Part shown: positions 29,386 through 37,407 of the stretch, one piece after another
How the letters are laid out: each line of letters starts with the position of its first letter
Numbering within the stretch: position 1 is the first letter of the stretch
Origin: Halioglobus sp.
GTDB taxonomy: Bacteria > Pseudomonadota > Gammaproteobacteria > Pseudomonadales > Halieaceae
DNA: 64,000 nucleotides
Assembly: GCA_020443425.1 (NCBI GenBank)
Contig: JAGRIE010000002.1
Coordinates: 1-64,000 of the forward strand
Direction of reading: 5' to 3'
The notes under the pieces: model-generated
Databases searched by the model: none
Told to the model about the DNA's origin: nothing
Seen by the model: only the letters and a program-made list of their open reading frames with translations
Program-made: the position numbers and the translations under genes

Positions 29386-30451
29386 GGCGTGTCGCCAGCG
29401 CGGGTTTGAACAGCCCGCGCAGGCGCTGCAGGCAGAGTGCCCCCTGGGCCCGCCAGTGCGCCAGCGGCAGGCGCGGCAACAGGCGCCATGCCAGCAGCAC
29501 GATTGCCAGGGCCAGCACTGCGCCGCCGGCAAGCAGCAGCCACTGTCGCGGGCTGAGTGAGATATCGATGGTCGGGGTCGGCTGCGGCGTGGCCGCGCCC
29601 TCGACGTCGATCCGCGTCGCCGGCAGCGATACCAGTGTCAGTTCGCTGTTCCGCGTATTCCACCAGTAGTACTCTCGGGCCGGCAGTTCGTAGGCGCCTG
29701 GCTGCTCAACCACATAGCTGATCGCGATCGTGCGCCGGGCGAGGTTTTGCCCGCGGTTGTTGCTGTTGTCGAGCTTCGGTGGCGAGGGGTAGGCGGCCAG
29801 TCCCTGCTGCTCCTCAACCGCGTAATCCGGCAGCATCATCGCGAGGACATCAGACGCCTCCAGCACCACTTCCTGCTGGAAGGCGTCGCCTACTGCGAGG
29901 TGCTCAAGCGAGCGGTCAAAGTGCTGGCTGATGCTGAATTCCGGCGCAGCCACCCAGCGGTCGGCCTCGGCCAGGGCCGGCGGGATGGCGACACTGAACT
30001 GCTGCGGCGGACTGGACACTTCGCCTGATACATTGCCGGCCTCGCCCGCGTTCACCTGTATCTGCAGTGGCACCGGGCCGATGGTGAAATCACCGGCGCG
30101 CTGCGGGAACACATCCAGCGTCCAGTTCTGCACTACCCAGGTCTTGCCGTTTGAGGTCTCGCTGGCATTGCTGGCGAATTGTTCAGTCTGCAGAATCACC
30201 AGGCCCGGTACCTCCGGGATAGCAATGCGGGTGCCGCCGGTGAACCAGCTGTCGGTGGCGATTTTGATCACCAGTTTGACGCGCTGCCCCGGCACGATGC
30301 CCTCGCCGGGGACCAGTGCGCTCTCGATGCGAAGGTGCCCGGCCGCCTGCAACGCGGCCACCGGGTTGTCGGCAGCGGCCGCTGTGCAGGCGCTGTAGAT
30401 GCAGGCCAGCACCAGCAGGTAGCGGCCCAGGCACCGCTGCCGCCGTGTCAT
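29357..30451 (-). CDS. batD: BatD-like membrane protein
   Basis: A 364-residue protein. A signal/anchor (LGRYLLVLACIYSACTAAAA) precedes a large periplasmic region of beta-sandwich type: VPGEGIVPGQRVKLVIKI, WFTGGTRIAIPEVPGLVIL, and VVQNWTLDVFPQRAGDFTIGPVPL, the BatD hallmark. A transmembrane helix at about residues 310-328 (LLLAGGAVLALAIVLLAW) precedes a short basic cytoplasmic tail. The ATG at 30451 overlaps the upstream TGA (ATGA); the frame is open further upstream without support. It is the last gene of the moxR-bat operon, associated in other bacteria with aerotolerance and envelope stress; the mechanism is unknown. Confidence 0.85.
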   Translation of the reverse strand: MTRRQRCLGRYLLVLACIYSACTAAAADNPVAALQAAGHLRIESALVPGEGIVPGQRVKLVIKIATDSWFTGGTRIAIPEVPGLVILQTEQFASNASETSNGKTWVVQNWTLDVFPQRAGDFTIGPVPLQIQVNAGEAGNVSGEVSSPPQQFSVAIPPALAEADRWVAAPEFSISQHFDRSLEHLAVGDAFQQEVVLEASDVLAMMLPDYAVEEQQGLAAYPSPPKLDNSNNRGQNLARRTIAISYVVEQPGAYELPAREYYWWNTRNSELTLVSLPATRIDVEGAATPQPTPTIDISLSPRQWLLLAGGAVLALAIVLLAWRLLPRLPLAHWRAQGALCLQRLRGLFKPALATRLNPGSSAEE

Positions 30452-32106
30452 TGGCCCCCCCCGGGTGCAGGTGGTGATGGTGTCTCCCGCTCCTGTAACT
30501 GCATCGCAAACTTGATTGCCAGGAAGTTGGACGGGTCCTGCTGTACACCCCGCAGCCACATTTCGCTGGTGGCGGGGTCCTGCAGAATCTGTTCTGCCGT
30601 CAGCTGCTTGATCTCGGCCTCCTGCCAGACGACCTCGTCGGCCCCCTGCGCGGGGATGGCATCGTCGCTGCCCAACTGTTTTTCTTCAGAGCCGACACCC
30701 GCCTCCTCCTGCTGGCTCTCGCTGAGGCGGTTGATCTCATCGACCAGCGCCTGCACCCTGGCGCGGTTACCGGCGGCGCCGGGGTAGTCGGGCTGGCGCG
30801 CCAGCAGGCGATCATAGCGGGCGATGGCGCGCACATAGTCTCGCGCCTGGGCGCGGGCATTGGCTTCGTTGAACAGTGCATCGTCGCTGTCGCTGCGAGA
30901 AAAATACTCCGCAGCCAGCATGAACTCCTCTGCGTAGTAGTAGGCCATGCCTTTCCACATCGGGTCATCGAAGCGGCTTGCGGCTTCTGTATAGTGCCCC
31001 AGTTGCATCAGCAGTCGTCCCTGTTGGTCGCCGGTCAGCCACCAGTCGGCGAACCAGTGGTTGCTGTCCGCCGTTGTCGCCTCTGCCTTGGTGTTGTCCT
31101 GGGCAACCGCCGGCAGGGGGGCCGAGCCCAACACTAGCGGCAGCAGCACGAAGGCCCAGGTCAGGGTCCAGCCCTTGCGGAACCACATCAGGAACAGCAC
31201 CATTGCGGGGAACACCAGTGGGTAGCCGCTGTCGAGCCAGGGCAGGGCGCTGTCCTCTACCACCACATAGTGACTGTCCACCCGGCGGTTAATCTGGCGC
31301 ACGTCGGTGTCGTCCACCGTCAGCGGGATGTAGTGCCCCTGCACTGCAGAGGCCAGTGCCTCCAGCGACTTGCGTTCCAGTGGCGCGACGCCGGGCGTCT
31401 CTGTCTCGCTGCCCACGCCCTCTACCAGCAGTTGGTGGGGGCGGGTGGCGAAGTAGTCTGCAAACGCCTGTTCGCTGTCTGCGCCGAGTCCGTCGGTGAA
31501 CATCACCACCGTGGCGGGGGCCTGTGAGTCCCGCAGTATCTCGTCGATCAGCGGCAGGCTGTACTCCGGAAACTTGCCCGAGCGCGGCATGATGGCGGGC
31601 TTGATCGCCGCCAGGTACTGATTGAGGATGTCCTGGTCGGCGGTCAGTGACAGCACTGTGTGCGCGGTACCTGCATACGCAATCAGCGCCGCCTGCTTGT
31701 CGGGCCGCAGCGCCAGCAGGTCGGAAATTTTCTGCCGCGCGCGCGCCAGGCGGTTCGGCTGCACATCGGTTTGCTGCATCGAGTTGGATGCATCCAGCAG
31801 GATGACGAGGGCCGCTTCGTCCTGGCTCAGCGGAGAGGGTTGTTGGCGCCAGCTGGGCCCCATCAACACCAGTAGTGCCAGCAGCATGAACACCCTGGAC
31901 AAATTTTGCGGGTTGAACCAGCGTCGGTCGAAGCGCTCCAGCCGCAGGTGTTGCAGCAGGTGCGGGGCGATGATGCCGCCGAACATGTCGCGATCAGCGC
32001 GCTGCCGGTTCTGCACCAGCACCATCGCCAGCCAGGGAATCAGCAGCAGCCCCCACTCGGGGCGCAGGAAGTGAAAATACTGCAGTGCGCTGAGTTCAGG
32101 CAGCAT
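30448..32106 (-). CDS. BatB/BatC-type fusion: VWA-domain membrane protein with TPR region
   Basis: A 552-residue protein. Two N-terminal transmembrane segments (around GLLLIPWLAMVL and VFMLLALLVLMG) are followed by a von Willebrand A domain (about 90-280) with the intact MIDAS motif LDASNSM. A transmembrane helix comes near residue 310, then a second hydrophobic stretch, and a TPR-like region with ALFNEANARAQARDYVRAIARYDRLLARQPDYPGA. BatB (VWA) and BatC (TPR) are separate genes in Bacteroides and Leptospira and are often fused in gammaproteobacteria. The ATG at 32106 overlaps the end of batA by 11 bases; the longer upstream frame is batA antisense-frame shadow. Confidence 0.85.
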   Translation of the reverse strand: MLPELSALQYFHFLRPEWGLLLIPWLAMVLVQNRQRADRDMFGGIIAPHLLQHLRLERFDRRWFNPQNLSRVFMLLALLVLMGPSWRQQPSPLSQDEAALVILLDASNSMQQTDVQPNRLARARQKISDLLALRPDKQAALIAYAGTAHTVLSLTADQDILNQYLAAIKPAIMPRSGKFPEYSLPLIDEILRDSQAPATVVMFTDGLGADSEQAFADYFATRPHQLLVEGVGSETETPGVAPLERKSLEALASAVQGHYIPLTVDDTDVRQINRRVDSHYVVVEDSALPWLDSGYPLVFPAMVLFLMWFRKGWTLTWAFVLLPLVLGSAPLPAVAQDNTKAEATTADSNHWFADWWLTGDQQGRLLMQLGHYTEAASRFDDPMWKGMAYYYAEEFMLAAEYFSRSDSDDALFNEANARAQARDYVRAIARYDRLLARQPDYPGAAGNRARVQALVDEINRLSESQQEEAGVGSEEKQLGSDDAIPAQGADEVVWQEAEIKQLTAEQILQDPATSEMWLRGVQQDPSNFLAIKFAMQLQERETPSPPAPGGGQ

Positions 32107-33097
32107 GTCGGGTGCCTGTGCGGCGCAGCGCGCGCCAGGTGCGCCAGGTGCCGACGCTGTGGTAGAGGGTGTACAGCAACAGCGCGACGGCAATGGGCAG
32201 CCAGTGCAGGCTCTGCCGGGGGCGGAAGCTGATGGTCTCGTAGACCTCCGGTTCCAGCTCGGCGATGGCCTGGTAGGCGCGGCGCAGTTGCGCCTGGTCC
32301 AGCGCCTGGAAAGACTGTCCGCCAGTGACTTCCGAGACGCGGTTGATGGTGTCCATATCCAGCGCATCCTCGCCGGCCGAGGCCGGGTCGCCAATGGCGA
32401 TGGTATAGATACGGATGTCGAAGGTCTGGGCGACCTTGGCGGCGTCTATCGGTGGCACCGTGCTGCCGGTGTCATTGCCATCGGTCAGCATGATCAGCAC
32501 GCGGTTGTCCGAACCGCTCTCCCTGAACAGCTTTATCGCCAGCCCGATGGCATCGCCGAACACAGTGCTCTGCCCGGCCATGCCGATCTCCGTTTCTGTC
32601 AGCAGTTGCTCCCACACCACATGGTCGTCGGTGAACGGCGTCTGCAGGTAGGCGGCACTGCCGAACACAATGAGGCCGAGCCGGTCGGACACGCGCTGGT
32701 CGGCCAGCTCTGTCAGCACCGCCTTGACGGCCTGCAGCCGGTCGACGGTCGCGCCGTCGGGCAGTACGAAATCGCGCGTTTGCATGGAGCCGGATAAATC
32801 CACCGCCACCATCAGGTCGCGACCGGATTTCTGCTGTTCAATCGGTGCGCCGACCCATTCGGGCTTGGCTGCGGCCAGCACCAGACTGAGCCACATGAGG
32901 CCGACCAGGAAGCGCTGTATGCGGTCGCGACGCAGAATCATCGCGCCGCTGCCGGGGCGCTGCTCGCTCAGTTCCACCAGTTTGTCGAAGAACGGCACGC
33001 GCACCGAGTCGCGGCTCTCGCGATAGGCCGGGAGCAGCCACATGGCCAGGGGCAGGGCCAGTAGCGCCAGCGCCCAGGGGTGGGCCAGTTCATACAT
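32096..33097 (-). CDS. batA: BatA: VWA-domain membrane protein
   Basis: A 333-residue protein with two N-terminal hydrophobic helices (ALALLALPLAMWLLP and FLVGLMWLSLVLAA), a VWA domain with intact MIDAS DLSGSM and the Asp of LTDGNDTG, and a C-terminal transmembrane helix (LPIAVALLLYTLYH). VWA MIDAS motifs bind a divalent metal and mediate protein contacts; MoxR ATPases are thought to act on such partners. The start is the ATG at 33097, overlapping DUF4381 by 8 bases. Confidence 0.87.
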   Translation of the reverse strand: MYELAHPWALALLALPLAMWLLPAYRESRDSVRVPFFDKLVELSEQRPGSGAMILRRDRIQRFLVGLMWLSLVLAAAKPEWVGAPIEQQKSGRDLMVAVDLSGSMQTRDFVLPDGATVDRLQAVKAVLTELADQRVSDRLGLIVFGSAAYLQTPFTDDHVVWEQLLTETEIGMAGQSTVFGDAIGLAIKLFRESGSDNRVLIMLTDGNDTGSTVPPIDAAKVAQTFDIRIYTIAIGDPASAGEDALDMDTINRVSEVTGGQSFQALDQAQLRRAYQAIAELEPEVYETISFRPRQSLHWLPIAVALLLYTLYHSVGTWRTWRALRRTGTRHAA

Positions 33098-33596
33098 CGG
33101 CGGGGCCCTCGTGGCGCTGGACCCACACCAGGCAGGCGGCGTACAGCGCCTGGCGCTGGTTGTCGCCGATGTCGACGCCCGTGTAGACACCCCGCGCCAG
33201 CAGCTCGCCCTGCTCTTCGGAAAACGGCGCTGAGGCGCAGTGTCGATTGAGAAAGTCGACCCAGTCCCGCCCCGACAGGCGGGCGACCCGGTCGCGGGAG
33301 AACCCGGCCAGGGCGGTGAGCTTCAGCAGTTTGTTCAACTCCACCAGCCAGTTGTCCTGTGCGCCGTCCCGGGCCAATTGCTGCAATCTCGCCGCCGCCT
33401 CGCGGCGATAGCGGTCGCGATACCACTGCCGCGCCCTGCGCCAGCCATAGTGCAGCGCCAGCGCGAGCAGCAGCGCCGCCAGCCACAGCCAGCCGGCGGT
33501 CTGTGGCAGCCAGCTGACCGCCGCGGGAGACACCACTTCCGCGAAGTCCTGCAGCGCGTAATTGCCGAAGACCTCGGGCAGCGGCGGGGCACTCAT
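33090..33596 (-). CDS. DUF4381 family membrane protein of the moxR-bat operon
   Basis: A 168-residue protein. A short N-terminal segment rich in Pro is followed by a transmembrane helix (TAGWLWLAALLLALALHYGW), a basic juxtamembrane stretch and a helical cytoplasmic domain with LNKLLKLTALAGFSRDRVARLSGRDWVDFL, characteristic of DUF4381. No enzymatic motif is visible. ATGA overlaps the DUF58 stop upstream, and the gene overlaps batA downstream by 8 bases, so it is tightly coupled. Confidence 0.85.
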   Translation of the reverse strand: MSAPPLPEVFGNYALQDFAEVVSPAAVSWLPQTAGWLWLAALLLALALHYGWRRARQWYRDRYRREAAARLQQLARDGAQDNWLVELNKLLKLTALAGFSRDRVARLSGRDWVDFLNRHCASAPFSEEQGELLARGVYTGVDIGDNQRQALYAACLVWVQRHEGPADV

Positions 33597-34531
33597 GCCA
33601 ACACCCGCTGGCCGCCCAGCTTTTCACGCAACTGGTCGGCAACCGGGGTGACGGTGTCGATGGGGACAACCGGGATGTCATGGCGCTTGAGTTCGCCCTG
33701 CACATGCGCCACTGAGCTTTCGAAGCTGGCCTCAAACTTCTCACCCAGGCCCTGCTGCTCGGGGTCGATCTCCAGCTGGTACTTGCCGTCGCTCACCACC
33801 AGCTTGTCCGCCATCGAGATGTCCCGTTCCAGTGGATCGTAGATCAGCGAGCAGACGATGTCGTTGTGTTGCCTGATGCGGCGGATGGTCGCCAGCGCGG
33901 CGTCGTCCCAGCCATAGAAATCGGATATCAGCACCACCAGGTAGTCGTGCCCGACCGCACGCTCGAGCATCAGCAGGGCCTGTCCCAGTGCCTGCGGATT
34001 GCTGCCGTGCGCGGCCGTGACCGAGAGCGCGTTGTTCATCCCGGTCAGGTCGCCGAGCCAGCCCATCACCCTGCGGTCATTGCGCGTGGGCCGCGATTCC
34101 AGCGATTTGTGGTCGTTGAACAGTATCGCGCCGATGCGGTCGCCGACGGATAACACGCGCCATGCGGTGATCGCGGCGACCTCGGCGGCCACCACCGATT
34201 TCATCTTGCACTGGCTGCCGAAGAACATAGGCAGGCGCTGGTCGACCATTACCATCACCGGCCGGTCGCGCTCCTCGGTGTACACCCTGACATGCGGCTT
34301 GCCGGTGCGGTTGGTGACGCGCCAGTCCATATTGCGGATATCGTCGCCGGGCCGGTAGTGACGCAGTTCATCGAAATCCAGTCCGCGACCGCGCAGGCGC
34401 GAACGCTTGCGCCCGCTCAACAGTGAGCGCACCGACTGTCGCGGCAGGTAGTTGAAGCCGCGCGCGGTGAAGCGCAGGCGCACCAGTGCGTGCAGGTTGG
34501 TGTAGACATCCTCGTCGTTGCTTGTGCGCAC
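33593..34531 (-). CDS. DUF58 domain protein
   Basis: A 312-residue soluble protein with the DUF58 core: RGRGLDFDELRHYRPGDDIRNMDWRVTNRTG, then VRVYTEERDRPVMVMVDQRLPMFFGS. A VWA-like fold follows (DYLVVLISDFYGWDD) without a classical MIDAS. The N-terminal basic segment is near GRKRSRLRGRG. DUF58 proteins are encoded beside MoxR ATPases and are presumed partners or adaptors. The start is a GTG 6 bases downstream of moxR; the C-terminus overlaps DUF4381. Confidence 0.88.
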   Translation of the reverse strand: MRTSNDEDVYTNLHALVRLRFTARGFNYLPRQSVRSLLSGRKRSRLRGRGLDFDELRHYRPGDDIRNMDWRVTNRTGKPHVRVYTEERDRPVMVMVDQRLPMFFGSQCKMKSVVAAEVAAITAWRVLSVGDRIGAILFNDHKSLESRPTRNDRRVMGWLGDLTGMNNALSVTAAHGSNPQALGQALLMLERAVGHDYLVVLISDFYGWDDAALATIRRIRQHNDIVCSLIYDPLERDISMADKLVVSDGKYQLEIDPEQQGLGEKFEASFESSVAHVQGELKRHDIPVVPIDTVTPVADQLREKLGGQRVLA

Positions 34532-34537
34532 GGCCGC

Positions 34538-35506
34538 TCAGCCCACCGCAACCTGCTGGATAATCTCGTCGATGATGTCATCCGGGGAGACGTGATCGGC
34601 CAGCGCATCGTACGTCATGATCAGGCGGTGCCGCATCACCGGGTGCAGCACCGACCGCACATCGTCGGGGGTGACGTGGTCGCGCCCATCCAGCCAGGCG
34701 CTGGCGCGACAGGCGCGGTGCAGCGAGATGCTGGCGCGGGGGCTGGAGCCGGTGTCGATCCAGTGCGCCAGCTTGTCACCGAATTTCTCCGGCAGTCGTG
34801 TGGCCATGACCAGGTCGACCACATACTGTTCGACTGCGGTGGACACCTGCATTTTCTGGATGGCGTCCCGCGCGGCGAAAATATGCGATTGCGGAATCAT
34901 CTGCAGTGCGGGTTTCTCCTGCGCCTCTTCCGTCTGCAGCATGCGGATGATCGCCAGTTCGGCGTCAGCCTCGGGGTAGTCCACCGATATTTTCATCAGG
35001 AAGCGGTCCATCTGTGCCTCGGGCAGCGGGTAGGTGCCCTCCTGCTCAATCGGGTTCTGGGTGGCCAGTACCATGAACAGCGGCGGCAGCGGATAGGTCT
35101 TGCCCGCCACGGTAATCTGGCGCTCTTCCATCGCCTCCAGCAGGGCCGACTGGACCTTGGCCGGCGCACGGTTGATCTCATCGGCCAGCACCAGTTCATT
35201 GAAGATGGGGCCGGGCTGGAACTGCAGTTCCGACTTGCCCTGGTTGTCCTGGTAAATCTCGTTGCCGGTGACATCGGAGGGCAGCAGGTCAGGCGTGAAC
35301 TGTATACGTCCGAGTCCGGCCTGCAGCACCTGGGACAGGGTCTTGATGGAGCGAGTTTTCGCAGTGCCGGGCAGGCCTTCAAGCAGCACATTGCCATTGC
35401 ACAGCAGGGCGAGCGTCAATGTGCGCACCACCTCGTCCTGGCCGATGACGGACTGCGCCATCTGTTGCATCATGGATTGGACGGCGTTGAGGTCATCACT
35501 GGGCAC
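34538..35506 (-). CDS. MoxR-family AAA+ ATPase
   Basis: A 322-residue AAA+ chaperone-like ATPase. Walker A is LEGLPGTAKT (typical MoxR GxPGxAKT), Walker B is VLADEINRAPAKVQSALLEAMEE, sensor 1 lies in LATQNPIEQEGTYPLPEAQMDRFL, and sensor 2 is in the C-terminal lid. The GTG start at 35506 has AGGAG about 7 bases upstream. It is the first gene of moxR-DUF58-DUF4381-batA-batB/C-batD, a set that in other bacteria supports envelope or stress functions; clients are unknown. Confidence 0.93.
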   Translation of the reverse strand: MPSDDLNAVQSMMQQMAQSVIGQDEVVRTLTLALLCNGNVLLEGLPGTAKTRSIKTLSQVLQAGLGRIQFTPDLLPSDVTGNEIYQDNQGKSELQFQPGPIFNELVLADEINRAPAKVQSALLEAMEERQITVAGKTYPLPPLFMVLATQNPIEQEGTYPLPEAQMDRFLMKISVDYPEADAELAIIRMLQTEEAQEKPALQMIPQSHIFAARDAIQKMQVSTAVEQYVVDLVMATRLPEKFGDKLAHWIDTGSSPRASISLHRACRASAWLDGRDHVTPDDVRSVLHPVMRHRLIMTYDALADHVSPDDIIDEIIQQVAVG

Positions 35507-35592
35507 GAGTGTTCTCCTGACAGGCTGCTGTCATACGGTGATACGGCTGCGTTGTTTTAGCAGATGAGTATAGCGGGATTATTCGAAGCTTG

Positions 35593-36144
35593 TTAAGCGG
35601 CCCAGGCGCGCTCGGCGCGGAACCGGCGCGACAGGTAGTCCATCTGGTCGGCCAGGATCCTGTCCTTGGCGAGGAAATGCCACTCCCAGCAATTGGGCTT
35701 GAAAGGCACTGCCAGCAGCGGCATTTTGGCTTCTTCGGGTGTGCGGTTATCTTTTTCCCAGTTGCAGCGCTTGCAGGCGGCCACCACGTTTTCCCAGCGA
35801 TCGATGCCTCCCCGGGACGTCGGCAGTACGTGATCGCGGGTCAGTTCGGCGCGCGGGAATTGTCGCCCGCAGTACTGGCAGCAGTGATCGTCGCGACGGA
35901 ACAGTGTGCGATTGCACAGTGGTGGGCTGAAACCCTGGACGATCCTGCCCTGGACGGCGACGATGGGTTGCAGGTCGATGCGGGAGCGGGTGCCATCGAC
36001 ACGTTGCACACCGCCGTAGACGGGGGGCAGGGCTTCACCGATACCGTAGACGACATCCCCTTTGGCGTAAGCGGTCACGGCCTCGTGCAGCGTAATCCAG
36101 CCGCGAGGTTGACCCGCCATGTCCAGTCGCAGGATCGTTTGCAT
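35593..36144 (-). CDS. HNH endonuclease family protein
   Basis: A 183-residue protein. The C-terminal HNH/zinc-ribbon domain has CQYCGRQF, then RDHVLPTSRGGIDRWENVVAACKRCNWEKDNRTPEEA, supplying two CxxC pairs for structural zinc and the catalytic His of the HNH motif. The N-terminal 90 residues are a conserved helical/beta region found with this domain in many gammaproteobacterial chromosomes. No phage, toxin or restriction partner is adjacent, so it is probably a housekeeping nuclease of unknown target. Confidence 0.87.
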   Translation of the reverse strand: MQTILRLDMAGQPRGWITLHEAVTAYAKGDVVYGIGEALPPVYGGVQRVDGTRSRIDLQPIVAVQGRIVQGFSPPLCNRTLFRRDDHCCQYCGRQFPRAELTRDHVLPTSRGGIDRWENVVAACKRCNWEKDNRTPEEAKMPLLAVPFKPNCWEWHFLAKDRILADQMDYLSRRFRAERAWAA

Positions 36145-36213
36145 CGTCTCCCACCCGTTATTGTGGCCTAACGCTACTGCAAAATGATGGCAACTACAAT
36201 CGTATTGAGGGTG

Positions 36214-37407
36214 TCAGATTGCGCCGTGAAGGCGGTATTCCCGTTCGAAGTCCGTGGCGGGTAGGGGTGTGTCGAAGACGGGGCCCAGCAGGGTATCGCA
36301 GTGCAACTCGGCCAGGCGGTCTGCCACTGCGGTCGACGGCACTCCTTCTGCAACGGCTGTCAGTGAGAAGTTGTGTGCCAGATCGATGATCGACTTGACC
36401 ACAGCCGCATCTTTTCCCGATTCCAGCATCGTCTCTACGAAGCGTCGGTCTATCTTGAGCTCGTCCACGGTCAGTTCGCGGAACAGTGCCAGCGATGAGC
36501 TGCCGCTGCCGAACTTGTCCAGTGAGAGCCCGACACCGATATCATGCAGTCGCGACAGCCGCTCGATCACCCGCGTCTGGTTGTCGGGCGTGATGCAGTC
36601 GCCAATCTCAAGGGTGAGCCGGGACGGGGTGACACCGGACACGCTGAATGCATCCCTCAGGACGGTAATAAGGGCGTCCTCCAGCAGGACTTCGGGACAG
36701 ATGCTGAGCGACACCGAGAGTTGCCCGGGCCATTGCGCGAGTTGATTCACGGCGGCGCGCACAGACCACCACGTGATCGGCTTGATGACGTCGTGTTTCC
36801 TGGCCACCTCGATAAAAGTATCCGGGGTGATGATCCCCTGCTGGCAGTGATGCCAGTGTATGCTGGCTTCTGCGCCGATCACTGTGCGCTGTCGGGCATG
36901 GATTCTGGGCTGGTAGAACAGTTGCAGCTGGCTCTGTTTCAATGCCGCTCGCATCTGCTCCAGCAATTGGGCTTCTGCCTGCGCGCCCGAACCGCTGTCC
37001 GGGGAGAATACTTCGAACAGGTGTTCGGCCTCCTTGGCCTGGTCCAGTGCGATACCGGCCTCCTGCATGGCCTGGGCGAGGTCAGAGTTGTGGTCGTGAA
37101 ATTCGGTGAAGCCGGCGGTCACCACCAGCGGCAGTGCTTTTCCGAGGTGGTAGTGCGGCTCCCTGAAAACGCTGTCGAGCTCCGCTGCGGCCAGTTCCAG
37201 TTCGCTGGCCGAGTGGATGCCCCTGAGAATGACGCAGGCCCGGGTATCATTGAGGAAGCTCCACTGGTCAGTGTTCCTCACCCAGTCGTTCAGCCGGTGG
37301 CCGAACGCGTCGTGCAGGATTTGCTGGGTACAGGTGTTGCCAGTGTCATCCGGGCCGTAGTTCACCAGCTCCACCAGACCGAGGATGCTGTGGGCGGCCC
37401 CGGGCAT
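36214..37407 (-). CDS. degenerate GGDEF-EAL protein (probably enzymatically inactive)
   Basis: A 397-residue protein. Residues about 1-140 resemble a GGDEF domain without the GGDEF motif (ending ALDQAKEAEHLFEVF), and residues about 145-397 form an EAL domain. Several EAL catalytic residues are replaced: the EAL triplet is EAS (180-182), the Asn of VNLS is Ser (VSLSI), DDFGTG is DKFGSG (297-302), and the Glu after AEGV is Pro. Glu180, Glu267, Lys318 and Glu354 remain. It may therefore bind c-di-GMP or a partner rather than hydrolyse it. The start ATG at 37407 shares one base with the stop of the HD-GYP gene (TGATG). Confidence 0.85.
   Translation of the reverse strand: MPGAAHSILGLVELVNYGPDDTGNTCTQQILHDAFGHRLNDWVRNTDQWSFLNDTRACVILRGIHSASELELAAAELDSVFREPHYHLGKALPLVVTAGFTEFHDHNSDLAQAMQEAGIALDQAKEAEHLFEVFSPDSGSGAQAEAQLLEQMRAALKQSQLQLFYQPRIHARQRTVIGAEASIHWHHCQQGIITPDTFIEVARKHDVIKPITWWSVRAAVNQLAQWPGQLSVSLSICPEVLLEDALITVLRDAFSVSGVTPSRLTLEIGDCITPDNQTRVIERLSRLHDIGVGLSLDKFGSGSSSLALFRELTVDELKIDRRFVETMLESGKDAAVVKSIIDLAHNFSLTAVAEGVPSTAVADRLAELHCDTLLGPVFDTPLPATDFEREYRLHGAI

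Noticed and set aside
30448..32394. 648-codon BatB/C frame
   Set aside because: The first 96 codons are an Arg/Pro/Ser-rich out-of-frame shadow of batA; the real ATG is at 32106.
35593..36144. HNH nuclease as part of a defence or toxin system
   Set aside because: No immunity gene, methyltransferase, or toxin delivery domain is adjacent; this HNH type is common in housekeeping contexts.
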